A DNA stretch of 64,000 bases from an uncultured Kordiimonas sp. (GTDB lineage Bacteria > Pseudomonadota > Alphaproteobacteria > Sphingomonadales > Kordiimonadaceae), in the NCBI GenBank assembly GCA_947492375.1, contig CANLMI010000001.1, forward strand, positions 682,001-746,000. The letters are read 5' to 3'. A program made the position numbers and the translations under genes. The notes under the pieces were generated by a model. It saw only the letters and a list, made by a program, of their open reading frames with translations. It was not told where the DNA came from and searched no databases. This document shows positions 45,059 through 53,906 of this stretch, piece by piece; positions within the stretch are counted from its first letter, which is position 1, and every line of letters starts with the position of its first letter.

Positions 45059-46369
45059 TTAACGATAATCAACAATCGCATCGCGCCTGATATCGCGTAA
45101 GTATCGACGTGCCATCATTGACATACGTTGCTGTTCAAGCTGATTGTAAACTTGATCAAAATCTGGCTCTTGAATGGTTGCATCCTGACGATCACAAACG
45201 AAAAGCACTCGCCATCCATCTTCCATTTTTAAAAGATTGGTTGCGCCAAACCCTTCAATCGCTTGAACTTCAGTTCTTGCATCACCTTGTAAGTCCCGAA
45301 TGCGAATAGCTCCGATATCTTGTGGGCCGTCAGCACCTGCGGCAGTTGCTAGATCAGGAACTTGTTCGCACGTTGCATCGCTGCTGGATATTTGTGATAC
45401 TGCTTGCTCAAATTGAGCGGCAAGTTCAACGTCTGCAACTTTTTCCAGTGATAAATGAATTTGACGCAGTTGCACCTGACCATCAAGTGGGTCAGCCGTT
45501 AAAATACGTCGGCGATCGTTTACAGAGAAAATTACATATCCACCGGCTGTCCGGATCGGATCAGATATATTTCCAACACCAATATTGTCTAATTCTTCTT
45601 GTGTCAGGCCATCAATATCATCAAGAGTAGTCCACCCTAAATCACCGCCTGTCGCAGCAGATGACGACGCAGATAGTTGATTTGCTAATTCAGGAAATGC
45701 AGCGCCGTCTTTAATGCGTTGAACGATTTCATCCGCCGTTGTCTTTACAGACGCTTCATCCGCAGCGCTATTGACCAAAAGAACAATCTCACCCAACCTG
45801 TATTCGAATTTGCCTTTATTATCGTATAATCGCTGGATATAAGCATCTACTTCTTCGTCAGAAATGCTAACGAAAGGCCCCAAACGACGCTGTGCCAACT
45901 GTGCCCATGCTACTTCCGCTTCAATTTGTGACATCATTGTTTCTTTACTGGCGCCGATCTGGTCGAGAGCTTCTGACAATTGTTCAGGGCTTTGTCCCAA
46001 ACCCTGGGCGCGGCGTGAAAAGAAATCTTCTAACTGTTCACCTTGAACGGAAACTTCATTTTCCGCGGCTTCTTGAATTTGCAATCGTTCATCAACCATC
46101 GAGCGGATGACTTGTTCGCGAATTTTAAGGAATTCTTCTTCTGACTTTACCCCGCCTGATATGGCAACCACAAGGCGCAGACGCTGGTTAATATCAAAGC
46201 TTGAAATTGGCTGGTCATTAACAAGCACTTCAATGCTATTAATTGCCTGTGGTTGTGCTTGTTGTTGTGCCGCAGAAGGGCTGGTCAACAATAGGGCACC
46301 AACTATACATGATAAAATTGGCATGGATAGCTTTTGAAGTGTTTTTTTGAAGTTCACAATATTACTCAT
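45059..46369 (-). CDS. surA: SurA-like periplasmic peptidyl-prolyl isomerase/chaperone
   Basis: Escorts outer-membrane proteins through the periplasm. 436 residues: signal peptide to about P-S-A-A-Q (34), an N-terminal SurA chaperone domain with V-D-E-R-L-Q-I-Q-E-A, and one clear parvulin domain (about 185-290) with G-G-D-L-G-W. A second parvulin region is degenerate. It lies directly after lptD, a principal SurA client, in the usual alphaproteobacterial order. Confidence 0.93.
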   Translation of the reverse strand: MSNIVNFKKTLQKLSMPILSCIVGALLLTSPSAAQQQAQPQAINSIEVLVNDQPISSFDINQRLRLVVAISGGVKSEEEFLKIREQVIRSMVDERLQIQEAAENEVSVQGEQLEDFFSRRAQGLGQSPEQLSEALDQIGASKETMMSQIEAEVAWAQLAQRRLGPFVSISDEEVDAYIQRLYDNKGKFEYRLGEIVLLVNSAADEASVKTTADEIVQRIKDGAAFPELANQLSASSSAATGGDLGWTTLDDIDGLTQEELDNIGVGNISDPIRTAGGYVIFSVNDRRRILTADPLDGQVQLRQIHLSLEKVADVELAAQFEQAVSQISSSDATCEQVPDLATAAGADGPQDIGAIRIRDLQGDARTEVQAIEGFGATNLLKMEDGWRVLFVCDRQDATIQEPDFDQVYNQLEQQRMSMMARRYLRDIRRDAIVDYR

Positions 46370-46443
46370 TAGCGATTTTTTACCCTGAAAAATCAGGTGT
46401 TCCCGTGTTCCAAGGTAATATAAACGAACTTGGGGGTGATATG

Positions 46444-48678
46444 CTAGCCTAAATTCAATAGTTTGAAGCGAAATAAAATTGAGGTTCCCGGTTCGATATC
46501 CCGGTCTTCAGTAAAGGTTTCCCTAATTTGAAGGCCTATTTCAATACATTCATCGATATATGAGATGCCAGCCTCATATTCAACGCCGTTAGAACCCGTG
46601 GTAAGATCTTCTATTGCTGTGCCAGTAAAACGCCAGTTTTCATCGATTTGATAATATAGCCCCAAGCGCAATTCTTCGCGGTCTTGCCGGTTTTCTACAG
46701 CGCCTGTAAGGTTTGGATTGGTAAAGTTCAGATCACGGTCCAGACGCAGATATCCGGCCTCAAAACCCGTTTTACGTGATCCAATCAATACATTAATATC
46801 GTTTCTTCGCACTGCGAGCGACTTATCGTTCAATCGGTATCGATGATCAACCTCCAGCCAATCTTTATATTTAATATTGGTTCTACCAACGATATCAGAA
46901 AATTCACCTTCAAGGCCTGCACCTTCGTTGAAGAATGTATCTTCACCGTCTGCTCGGAAAGACTGCCCAACCAAAATATCGCTTTGAATATCTTTACCGT
47001 CATATTGCCATCTAAGGCCTACGGTAACTCTGGAGCTTTCATCAAATAAATCAAATCCTGCAGCTCGCTCGGATGAGAAAAGGTTAAGGTCGTTTAATTC
47101 AAAGGCCCGACTGTCTTCGTTAACAATATTATTTGGTGTGCTGTCAGAGGGCGACAAAGTTACCTGAATAATAGGCTCAAGAGTATGAAAACCATTCGAG
47201 CTTTGTTTAACGAGAGGGTAGCTCAGTGTGCCGGTTAATCGCGCGACATTACGAAAGTCTGTTCCGCCTTCACCACTACCGAAAGTGCCCGCAAAAAATG
47301 GATTATCAGGAGCAACCTCATTATCAATATTGTAAGCGTCAGAGCGAACAAGGCCATCAAGGTCAAAGACAAAACCTTGATTTGAAATCCAGCGGCGCTG
47401 CCAATTGCCGGATAGTGAAATCCGCTGGGTATCAAGCCCGGCTGTGCGTGTGATTGAGAGCGCATTCCACCTGATTTTTACTGCCCCTCCAAACGGTTTA
47501 TACTTTGGGATAAACTCGGCTTCTATAAGAGGCAAGGCTAAGGGAGTAAGGCCTGGCGACACTTCATTTCTAAGTTCCTGAAAAACCAGTGTCCGGCCAG
47601 AAATATACGAGCGATCAAAAAAACCTTCAATATTATATTCACTGGTTAATGTGTCTGCTCGTGAAAATCCATACCGCCTTAAGTAAGTATCATCAGAGGC
47701 AAAATTTAGTTGATATGTTGAGCGCCAAGGGCCTGCATGATTAAATTGACCGGCTGAACTTATATGCCCGCGAAATTCATTATCGCCAGTCAGGTTATTA
47801 TTTACATCTCGTTCATCGGTGTAGGTGATGCTGCCATCAACAGTATATTCACCATAACTTAACTTATGGCGATATTCCCCTGACAGGACCAAACCTTCCC
47901 TTGTTGTAATAATGGGGGTAATCGTGAAGTCCTGACTTTTATCAATGGTGTGATAATAAGGCAGTCCAGCAACAACCCCGAGGTTGTTACTGGTTCGAAT
48001 TTCTAGCGGTAAAAATCCACTGGCACGATCAACGGTTGGGTCAGGATGTGAGAAATAGGGCGTCCATAAAACGGGAACACCGAGAATTTCAAGCGTAGCA
48101 TTTTTATAATAAAGCCGTTTTTTCCCGCGGTTGTGAACTACTTTAACGGCCTTTATTTGCCAGAATGGGTCTTGTGGTTTTCCTTCACTGTCATTGCAGA
48201 TTTTACACGGGCTATAAACAGCTCGGTCAAGAGTCGTTATACCATTCTCGCCGTCACGCTGCCCGCTATTAGCATAAACTCTTGCCCCGTCTTCCAGCAA
48301 AAGTTTTATATCCTCTATAACAGCATCCTTAAGTTCATTTTCCAATAGAACTTTTGGGGCAAATATTGTGTCGCCGTCGGGGGAGGTAAGCTCCACAGCG
48401 CCGATAGCTTCCGCACGCCCGGTATTTTCATTATAACGAACTTCGCCAGCCTTCAGGATGTACCCATTCCGCATTAAAATAACACTGCCTAATGCACGAA
48501 TTTCTCCGGTTTCAGAATCGTATGTCAGCTGATCAGCTTCAAATTCAACATTTTCCTTTGCCACAGCCTGAGCAACAACAGAAGGTGTTATAGTAATGCA
48601 AGGCAATGTCAGAATAGTTGATGCAACAAGGGCTTTCAGAAAGCGGATGGTTCTTAATGAAGTAACTTTCGTGCGCAT
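46444..48678 (-). CDS. lptD: LPS-assembly protein LptD
   Basis: Outer-membrane barrel that inserts lipopolysaccharide into the outer leaflet. 744 residues: signal peptide to about residue 40, a beta-jellyroll LptA-like domain (about 42-135), then the large barrel with repeated Tyr/Gly/Arg strands, ending F-R-F-K-L-L-N-L-G. Three cysteines are visible: C158 and C161 (C-K-I-C) and C711, which could form the N- to C-terminal disulfide. The DsbA- and BepA-like proteins in this window are plausible folding partners. First gene of its operon. Confidence 0.96.
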   Translation of the reverse strand: MRTKVTSLRTIRFLKALVASTILTLPCITITPSVVAQAVAKENVEFEADQLTYDSETGEIRALGSVILMRNGYILKAGEVRYNENTGRAEAIGAVELTSPDGDTIFAPKVLLENELKDAVIEDIKLLLEDGARVYANSGQRDGENGITTLDRAVYSPCKICNDSEGKPQDPFWQIKAVKVVHNRGKKRLYYKNATLEILGVPVLWTPYFSHPDPTVDRASGFLPLEIRTSNNLGVVAGLPYYHTIDKSQDFTITPIITTREGLVLSGEYRHKLSYGEYTVDGSITYTDERDVNNNLTGDNEFRGHISSAGQFNHAGPWRSTYQLNFASDDTYLRRYGFSRADTLTSEYNIEGFFDRSYISGRTLVFQELRNEVSPGLTPLALPLIEAEFIPKYKPFGGAVKIRWNALSITRTAGLDTQRISLSGNWQRRWISNQGFVFDLDGLVRSDAYNIDNEVAPDNPFFAGTFGSGEGGTDFRNVARLTGTLSYPLVKQSSNGFHTLEPIIQVTLSPSDSTPNNIVNEDSRAFELNDLNLFSSERAAGFDLFDESSRVTVGLRWQYDGKDIQSDILVGQSFRADGEDTFFNEGAGLEGEFSDIVGRTNIKYKDWLEVDHRYRLNDKSLAVRRNDINVLIGSRKTGFEAGYLRLDRDLNFTNPNLTGAVENRQDREELRLGLYYQIDENWRFTGTAIEDLTTGSNGVEYEAGISYIDECIEIGLQIRETFTEDRDIEPGTSILFRFKLLNLG

Positions 48679-48903
48679 ATGTATGAAAGGCTCTCTGATC
48701 TTGGTTAATTGCGGCTTTAGAGCTGCATAAAGTCAAATGTGTTTATCTTGGTTAACCACGCATCACGCTGAATGACAACAAGATTATGGCATTTTAGAGG
48801 GCATTTTCTTGCAAATTTTTTTTATTAGATGCATTAGGGTGGTAATCGCCTGTTATCAGGAATGTTTGAAGTAAACTGATAATATATATTGAGAGAGGGT
48901 TTC

Positions 48904-50370
48904 ATGCAGATCAATTTTAGTGAACTTGCAATGCCGAACACTGGGTGTTGTGTCATTTTCGTTAATAAAGACCTCGAATTTAATGGCCTTGCGGCCTCTG
49001 TTAATCAGCAGATGAATAGTGATTTAAAAACTATTTTCGAAACAGCAAAGTTTTCTGGAGGCAAAGGGGCAACACTTGAAATCCTTGCGCCTAATGGGCT
49101 TAACTTTGATCGCCTGCTTGTCGTTGGTTTAGGTGACAAAGATTTAAATGATCAAGATAATGTAGAACTGGGTGCTTCTGTTGTTGCAAAAATGTTGCAT
49201 TCAGGCAGTTCAGAGGTATTTGTTGCCGCAGACTTTATTGAGGCCAATGCAACTTTAATTGCTGAAGGCGCACTATTAAGGTCATACCGCTTTGATAAAT
49301 ACAGGACCAAAGAACCGGATAGTAAAAAGCCTTCGCTTAAAAATATCACTATTTTAACGAATGATGCTGAAACTGTTAGCGATAAATTCGCCGAGCGCTC
49401 CAAAGTTGTTGACGGCGTATTTTTCACACGTGATTTAGTGTCAGAGCCGGGCAATGTTTTATATCCTGAAAGTTTTGCTGATCGTATTCGTGAACTTAGC
49501 GACCTTGGTGTTGAGGTTGATGTTCTGGGCGAAGCAGAGATGGAAAAGCTGGGCATGGGGTCATTACTATGTGTTGGCATTGGTTCTGACCGCGAGTCTC
49601 AACTCGCCGTCATGCGCTGGAACGGCGGCAACGAAGGCGATGCACCGATTGCCTTTATTGGTAAAGGCGTAACATTTGATACAGGTGGTATTTCCTTAAA
49701 ACCTGGTCCTGGTATGGAACAGATGAAATGGGATATGGGCGGCGCTGGTACAGTTGTTGGCCTGATGAAGGCACTTGCTGGCCGCAAAGCCAAAGCAAAT
49801 ATTGTTGCTGTTGTCGGGCTTGTTGAGAACATGCCGTCTGGTGGTGCAACCCGCCCTGGTGATGTTGTTACCAGTATGTCCGGGCAAACAATCGAGGTAT
49901 TGAATACTGACGCTGAGGGCCGCTTGGTTCTTGCTGATGCGTTATGGTATTGTCAGGAAACATACAAGCCAAAATTCATGATTGATCTCGCCACATTAAC
50001 GGGGGCGATGATTATATCGCTTGGCCATGAATACGCGGGCATTTTCTCTGATAGTGATGAGCTTTCAAGCCAGCTTTATGATGCCGGCATTGAAACAGGT
50101 GATAAGGTTTGGCGCCTGCCAATCCACGAAAATTACGACAAGCTGATTAACTGCGATGTGGCTGATATGAAAAATATTGGCGGGCGCGGCGCAGGATCGA
50201 TCACTGCGGCGCAGTTCCTGAAACGATTCACGAATGATGTGCCGTGGGTTCATATCGATATCGCGGGCACCGTATGGTCAGAAAAAGACCTGCCAATGAG
50301 CGAGAAGGGCGGTACAGGCCACGGTGTTCGTTTGCTTGATCGTTTTGTCGCTGATAATTACGAAGGCTAG
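48904..50370 (+). CDS. pepA: Leucyl (cytosol) aminopeptidase
   Basis: M17 dizinc aminopeptidase. 488 residues with F-I-G-K-G-V-T-F-D-T-G-G-I-S-L-K, K-W-D-M-G-G-A-G and the signature N-T-D-A-E-G-R-L-V-L-A-D-A-L, all of which contribute metal and catalytic residues. ATG 48904 has GAGAGAGGG five bases upstream; the longer in-frame TTG start at 48889 lies in that ribosome site. Divergent from lptD over 225 bases that should hold both promoters. Confidence 0.97.
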   Translation: MQINFSELAMPNTGCCVIFVNKDLEFNGLAASVNQQMNSDLKTIFETAKFSGGKGATLEILAPNGLNFDRLLVVGLGDKDLNDQDNVELGASVVAKMLHSGSSEVFVAADFIEANATLIAEGALLRSYRFDKYRTKEPDSKKPSLKNITILTNDAETVSDKFAERSKVVDGVFFTRDLVSEPGNVLYPESFADRIRELSDLGVEVDVLGEAEMEKLGMGSLLCVGIGSDRESQLAVMRWNGGNEGDAPIAFIGKGVTFDTGGISLKPGPGMEQMKWDMGGAGTVVGLMKALAGRKAKANIVAVVGLVENMPSGGATRPGDVVTSMSGQTIEVLNTDAEGRLVLADALWYCQETYKPKFMIDLATLTGAMIISLGHEYAGIFSDSDELSSQLYDAGIETGDKVWRLPIHENYDKLINCDVADMKNIGGRGAGSITAAQFLKRFTNDVPWVHIDIAGTVWSEKDLPMSEKGGTGHGVRLLDRFVADNYEG

Positions 50371-50379
50371 GGATAAGCA

Positions 50380-50829
50380 TTGCAGGATATTCGCTTCTAT
50401 CACCTAACTCAGCAAGCGCTGGAGCAAGCTTTGCCCAAATTGATGGTGAAGGTGGTAGAGGCTGGCATGCGCGCGGTAGTAAAAGTGCCAGACAAAACCT
50501 ACATGAATAATCTTGATAAAGTGTTGTGGGATTTTGATCCAGCAAGCTTTATTCCGCACGATAAGGATGGCTCGAAGCATCCGGGGGGCCAGACTGTTTT
50601 CCTGACAATTGAAGATGAAAACAAGAACGATGCCGATATTATCGTTCTTGTGGATAATATGATGTGCGATGATGTTGCCGCCTATAAACGCTGCCTTTAT
50701 ATGTTTGATGGCCGGAATGAAAATATAGTCACCAAGGCGCGGGAACATTGGAGGGCATTCAAGGATGCCGGAACTGAAATGTCTTACTGGCAACAGACTG
50801 AATTTGGTGGTTGGGAGCAGAAAGCATAA
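50380..50829 (+). CDS. holC: DNA polymerase III chi subunit
   Basis: 149-residue clamp-loader accessory protein that contacts SSB. Recognised from I-R-F-Y-H-L at the start, A-V-V-K-V at about 33, D-K-V-L-W-D-F-D-P-A-S-F-I-P-H, and C-L-Y-M-F-D-G. It follows pepA by nine bases, a conserved pair. The start is TTG 50380; no ATG in frame retains the N-terminal strand. Confidence 0.93.
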   Translation: MQDIRFYHLTQQALEQALPKLMVKVVEAGMRAVVKVPDKTYMNNLDKVLWDFDPASFIPHDKDGSKHPGGQTVFLTIEDENKNDADIIVLVDNMMCDDVAAYKRCLYMFDGRNENIVTKAREHWRAFKDAGTEMSYWQQTEFGGWEQKA

Positions 50830-51278
50830 TGGCTTGGCCTGCTGTGCATTTTGAGCATCCATATTCAATTCACATCGATATAATCGATTTTGATTTTACG
50901 CGTGTTCATCATTGGTTATCAAAAGATGCCTATTGGTCAAAAGGTATCCCGTTTAATGTATGCGTTAAATCATTCGAAAATTCTTTATCTTATGGGTTGT
51001 TTCATGAGGCAGATGGTCAAGTCGGATGCGCCAGAATAATTACTGATCAGGCCACGTTTGCCTATCTCGCTGATGTTTATCTTCATGAAGATCATAGGGG
51101 GTACGGCCTTGGATATTGGCTTGTTGAAGTCATCATGGCTGATGAACGGCTTAATGGCTTACGTAGATTAATGTTAGCTACCAGTAATATGCATTCGCTT
51201 TATAAAAAATTTGGCTTTCATGCATTAGAAAAACCAGAAATCATCATGGAACTCACCAGGCCGGAAATTTATCAGTAA
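50829..51278 (+). CDS. GNAT-family N-acetyltransferase
   Basis: 149-residue acyl-CoA-dependent acetyltransferase. The acetyl-CoA loop D-H-R-G-Y-G-L-G and V-Y-L-H-E, plus Y-K-K-F-G-F near the C-terminus, match small GNAT enzymes that act on unknown amines. Its ATG overlaps the holC stop by one base (TAATG), so translation is coupled. Confidence 0.9.
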   Translation: MAWPAVHFEHPYSIHIDIIDFDFTRVHHWLSKDAYWSKGIPFNVCVKSFENSLSYGLFHEADGQVGCARIITDQATFAYLADVYLHEDHRGYGLGYWLVEVIMADERLNGLRRLMLATSNMHSLYKKFGFHALEKPEIIMELTRPEIYQ

Positions 51279-51302
51279 ACGGCATTATCCTTTGGATTAT
51301 TT

Positions 51303-52097
51303 ATGATTAAAAAAATTACCTTATCTGCATTTCTTATTATCATCGGGCTTATTCTTGGCGGTGCTGGTTGGTTATATACGACACAGGAAAATCAGGTTTT
51401 CAATTTCGCGCCGGTTTCGGATGGCCACGATTATAACTTCCCTGATCCGCATGAAGAAATATGGCTTGAGAATGAGAATGCGAAACTCCACGGAATTTTC
51501 TATCCTACCCAAGCTAATAGGCGCGGGGTGATTCTGCATTTCAAAGGAAACGCTGGCAATATTGGATATTCGCCAAAGATGGCAGCAACTTTTCTTGCGC
51601 GGGGTTTTGATTTTATCGCAATGGATTACCGTGGATTTGGTAAGAGCAAAGGCGAATTAAGTGAAGCAGCATTACTTAGTGATGCAGAAATTTGGTATGA
51701 CTATGCACGCAACCGCTTTCCCGATGATGATTTGCGCGTTGTCGGCTACTCACTTGGCACAACGTTCGCGAGCCATTTATCATCCGCGCGTCAGGTAGAG
51801 AAAGTTTTATTGTTTGCACCCATGAAATCAATTCTTGATATGGCGCAACGCCGTTTTGTTTATGTCCCGGATTTTATGACTAAGTACCCGTTTCGAAATG
51901 ATTTGAAACTTGCAGATGCCGACGGTGAAATTCTTATCTTTCATGGCCTTGATGACAAAATTGTTCCTCATGCTTCAGGGGTGGAATTGAAAAACTCTAT
52001 TAATGATAATGATCACTTCTATTCAATCGAGGGCGCTAATCATTTTGATTTGCCGTGGCGCAGTGATGTGCTCGCTATTCTCGATCAACATTGGTAG
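51303..52097 (+). CDS. Membrane-anchored alpha/beta hydrolase (ABHD13/BEM46-like)
   Basis: 264 residues: an N-terminal membrane segment (about 6-26), then the hydrolase domain with H-F-K-G-N-A-G-N at the oxyanion loop, D-Y-R-G-F-G-K-S, the nucleophile elbow G-Y-S-L-G, the acid in H-G-L-D-D-K-I-V and His in A-N-H-F. The domain is likely periplasmic; the substrate is unknown. Its last 23 bases overlap the convergent TM2-protein gene. Confidence 0.9.
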   Translation: MIKKITLSAFLIIIGLILGGAGWLYTTQENQVFNFAPVSDGHDYNFPDPHEEIWLENENAKLHGIFYPTQANRRGVILHFKGNAGNIGYSPKMAATFLARGFDFIAMDYRGFGKSKGELSEAALLSDAEIWYDYARNRFPDDDLRVVGYSLGTTFASHLSSARQVEKVLLFAPMKSILDMAQRRFVYVPDFMTKYPFRNDLKLADADGEILIFHGLDDKIVPHASGVELKNSINDNDHFYSIEGANHFDLPWRSDVLAILDQHW

Positions 52098-52923
52098 GAA
52101 GTGCTTCAAGGTTGTGTTCCATACGTTGACGTTTTTTCTTACCACTTATGGGACGACCTTTGCCGTCTGCAAGAAGGCCAGTTGAGGTAAGGATAATATC
52201 CATAAACCAGCCAACAGCGAAAAAACCGCCAGTGAATGTATAAAGAATCCCAGTTAGTGGCCGCCCGACATAATAACGATGAACACCTAGAACACCAAAA
52301 AAGATGACAAGAAAAGTTGTCAAGGCACGGCTTTTCGGTGAGATAACCTGAATTTTCTGCTCTTGTTTTTCGCCCTTTTTCGCAAGGATATGTTTGGTGA
52401 CATCCTTTGATATTATTGTTGCTATCTCGGTTTGCGACGCAATAATGTCATTGATTTTGGCTGTATAGCGCTCGGAAAAAATCGATGTTTTATTCATGTC
52501 ATGCACATGCGCGGTTGCACGAATAATTTCTTCGTTAACGCGTAAGGTAACATTAAGCGTATGTCGTGCATTCAACGTGGGCGTTACAACAAGGCCCATT
52601 TGCTGAATTTCAACCTGAATTTCTTCAGCTAATCCACTAATGAAATCATCGGCTACATTGCCGATTTTTTCAATTGGTGCAATCGCTATAGTTTTGATAT
52701 TTGGTTTTACAATTTTTGATAGGATATTTTTTTGATCAGGCGAAGTTGCTGAAGAGCCAAAGCTATTACTCTCTGGTTCGTCAGGCGAGGCACCTCTGAT
52801 GCGATTAAGGATAACTTTGCTGTTTGTTAGCAGAAGCGTTGTAACCGCGAATATTGAACCAATACCACCGAGTACATCGCCGTATTCCTTAAGCCAATCA
52901 ATGATAGAAGTTATCGTTTCCAT
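52075..52923 (-). CDS. TolB-like N-domain/TM2-domain fusion membrane protein
   Basis: 282 residues. An N-terminal membrane helix (about 16-34) is followed by a domain (about 77-175) with I-A-I-A-P-I, D-D-F-I-S-G-L-A-E-E-I and E-R-Y. This matches the TolB-N-like module found beside adenylate cyclase and TPR proteins (L-P-F, G-L-T-E-E-L, W-A-E-R-Y there). The C-terminus is a TM2 domain (about 198-250) with F-F-G-V-L-G-V-H-R-Y-Y-V-G and D-I-I-L, then a basic tail. ATG 52923 has GAGGG six bases upstream. Function is unknown. Confidence 0.8.
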   Translation of the reverse strand: METITSIIDWLKEYGDVLGGIGSIFAVTTLLLTNSKVILNRIRGASPDEPESNSFGSSATSPDQKNILSKIVKPNIKTIAIAPIEKIGNVADDFISGLAEEIQVEIQQMGLVVTPTLNARHTLNVTLRVNEEIIRATAHVHDMNKTSIFSERYTAKINDIIASQTEIATIISKDVTKHILAKKGEKQEQKIQVISPKSRALTTFLVIFFGVLGVHRYYVGRPLTGILYTFTGGFFAVGWFMDIILTSTGLLADGKGRPISGKKKRQRMEHNLEALPTNVDRE

Positions 52924-52952
52924 AGCGCCCTCTAGATTTAACAATCAAGAGG

Positions 52953-53834
52953 TTAGCGTCGCTGTTTGTCTTCTGCAAGTAAGATGAAGCTTCCCATGAG
53001 GAGCACTAGGTCTTTTATTAGAAAATGCCCGGCATTGGCTAAGTATGGAAAAGAGCCCATCCATGCGCTCTCAAAAGTGATCAAAAAACTAAGGGTACTG
53101 ATAAATGTTATGAAACATATCATTAAGCCAAGGTGAAATAGGGTTCTATTAACTGCCCAACATAACAAACCAAGAGCCGCAAAGATTTCAACAATACCTA
53201 TAATATAAGAAGCTACTTGAATATCGAATAAACCAAGCATCCAACTAAATAAATAACTGGACTTTAAAAGGGGCTCAATGCCTTTGGCTTCGATCTCTGT
53301 GAACTTCATCGCCCCGATCCAGAGCATAACAGTCACGATACCCATTACGATTAAAAAGAAGCCAAAACTATCACTGGAACCACGCTGCCAAGGTGTCGCT
53401 GTATATTGGAGTATCCATACCGCAACACCGAGAATAGTTATATATTTCAGTAATCCTTGCCCTGAGCCGATAGCAGGGAAGCCGCCCAGATCGGAAACCC
53501 AAACCGGATTTGTAAATAGTAAGGAAAGGGCCGAAACTGAATAAAGGATGACAAGTACATACCCGAATTTACGGACAGTAACTGAAATTTTAGGCAATGC
53601 GATGATTAGGCCAGCAATCAACTCTATTGAACCAACAACATAGTGGATACTGTCTTTAAACCCGGAAAATAAATCTGAAAACAAGCTATGGCTGGATATC
53701 CATTGATCGATATTCGGGCTGCTGACACCCGTGATAGACATAGCCCCAAACCAAATAAAGAGAATTGCCAGCGAATAGCGAGCCGCAAGATATGCAGTGC
53801 GTTGACGCGGCATAAGCGGTATCGGAATGATCAT
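52953..53834 (-). CDS. Membrane protein with two tandem DUF417 (YkgB-like) domains
   Basis: About 293 residues and eight predicted transmembrane helices. The protein is an internal duplication: I-W-F-G-A-M-S-I-T ... V-G-S-I-E-L-I-A-G-L ... G-G-F-P-A-I-G-S-G-Q-G-L-L-K at 25-145 repeats as L-W-I-G-A-M-K-F-T ... I-G-I-V-E-I-F-A-A-L ... G-S-F-P-Y-L-A-N-A-G-H-F-L-I-K-D at 165-280. DUF417/DoxX-like proteins are usually single-domain (about 200 residues). Role unknown. ATG 53834 is preferred over TTG 53843. It lies between the TM2 gene and ABC-F, same strand. Confidence 0.82.
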   Translation of the reverse strand: MIIPIPLMPRQRTAYLAARYSLAILFIWFGAMSITGVSSPNIDQWISSHSLFSDLFSGFKDSIHYVVGSIELIAGLIIALPKISVTVRKFGYVLVILYSVSALSLLFTNPVWVSDLGGFPAIGSGQGLLKYITILGVAVWILQYTATPWQRGSSDSFGFFLIVMGIVTVMLWIGAMKFTEIEAKGIEPLLKSSYLFSWMLGLFDIQVASYIIGIVEIFAALGLLCWAVNRTLFHLGLMICFITFISTLSFLITFESAWMGSFPYLANAGHFLIKDLVLLMGSFILLAEDKQRR

Positions 53835-53906
53835 TTTACCCAACTTCGAATTTTTACCCTATGTCTCTATAACGTCATTTCCGAAAAGAATCGACAGAAT
53901 AATAGT

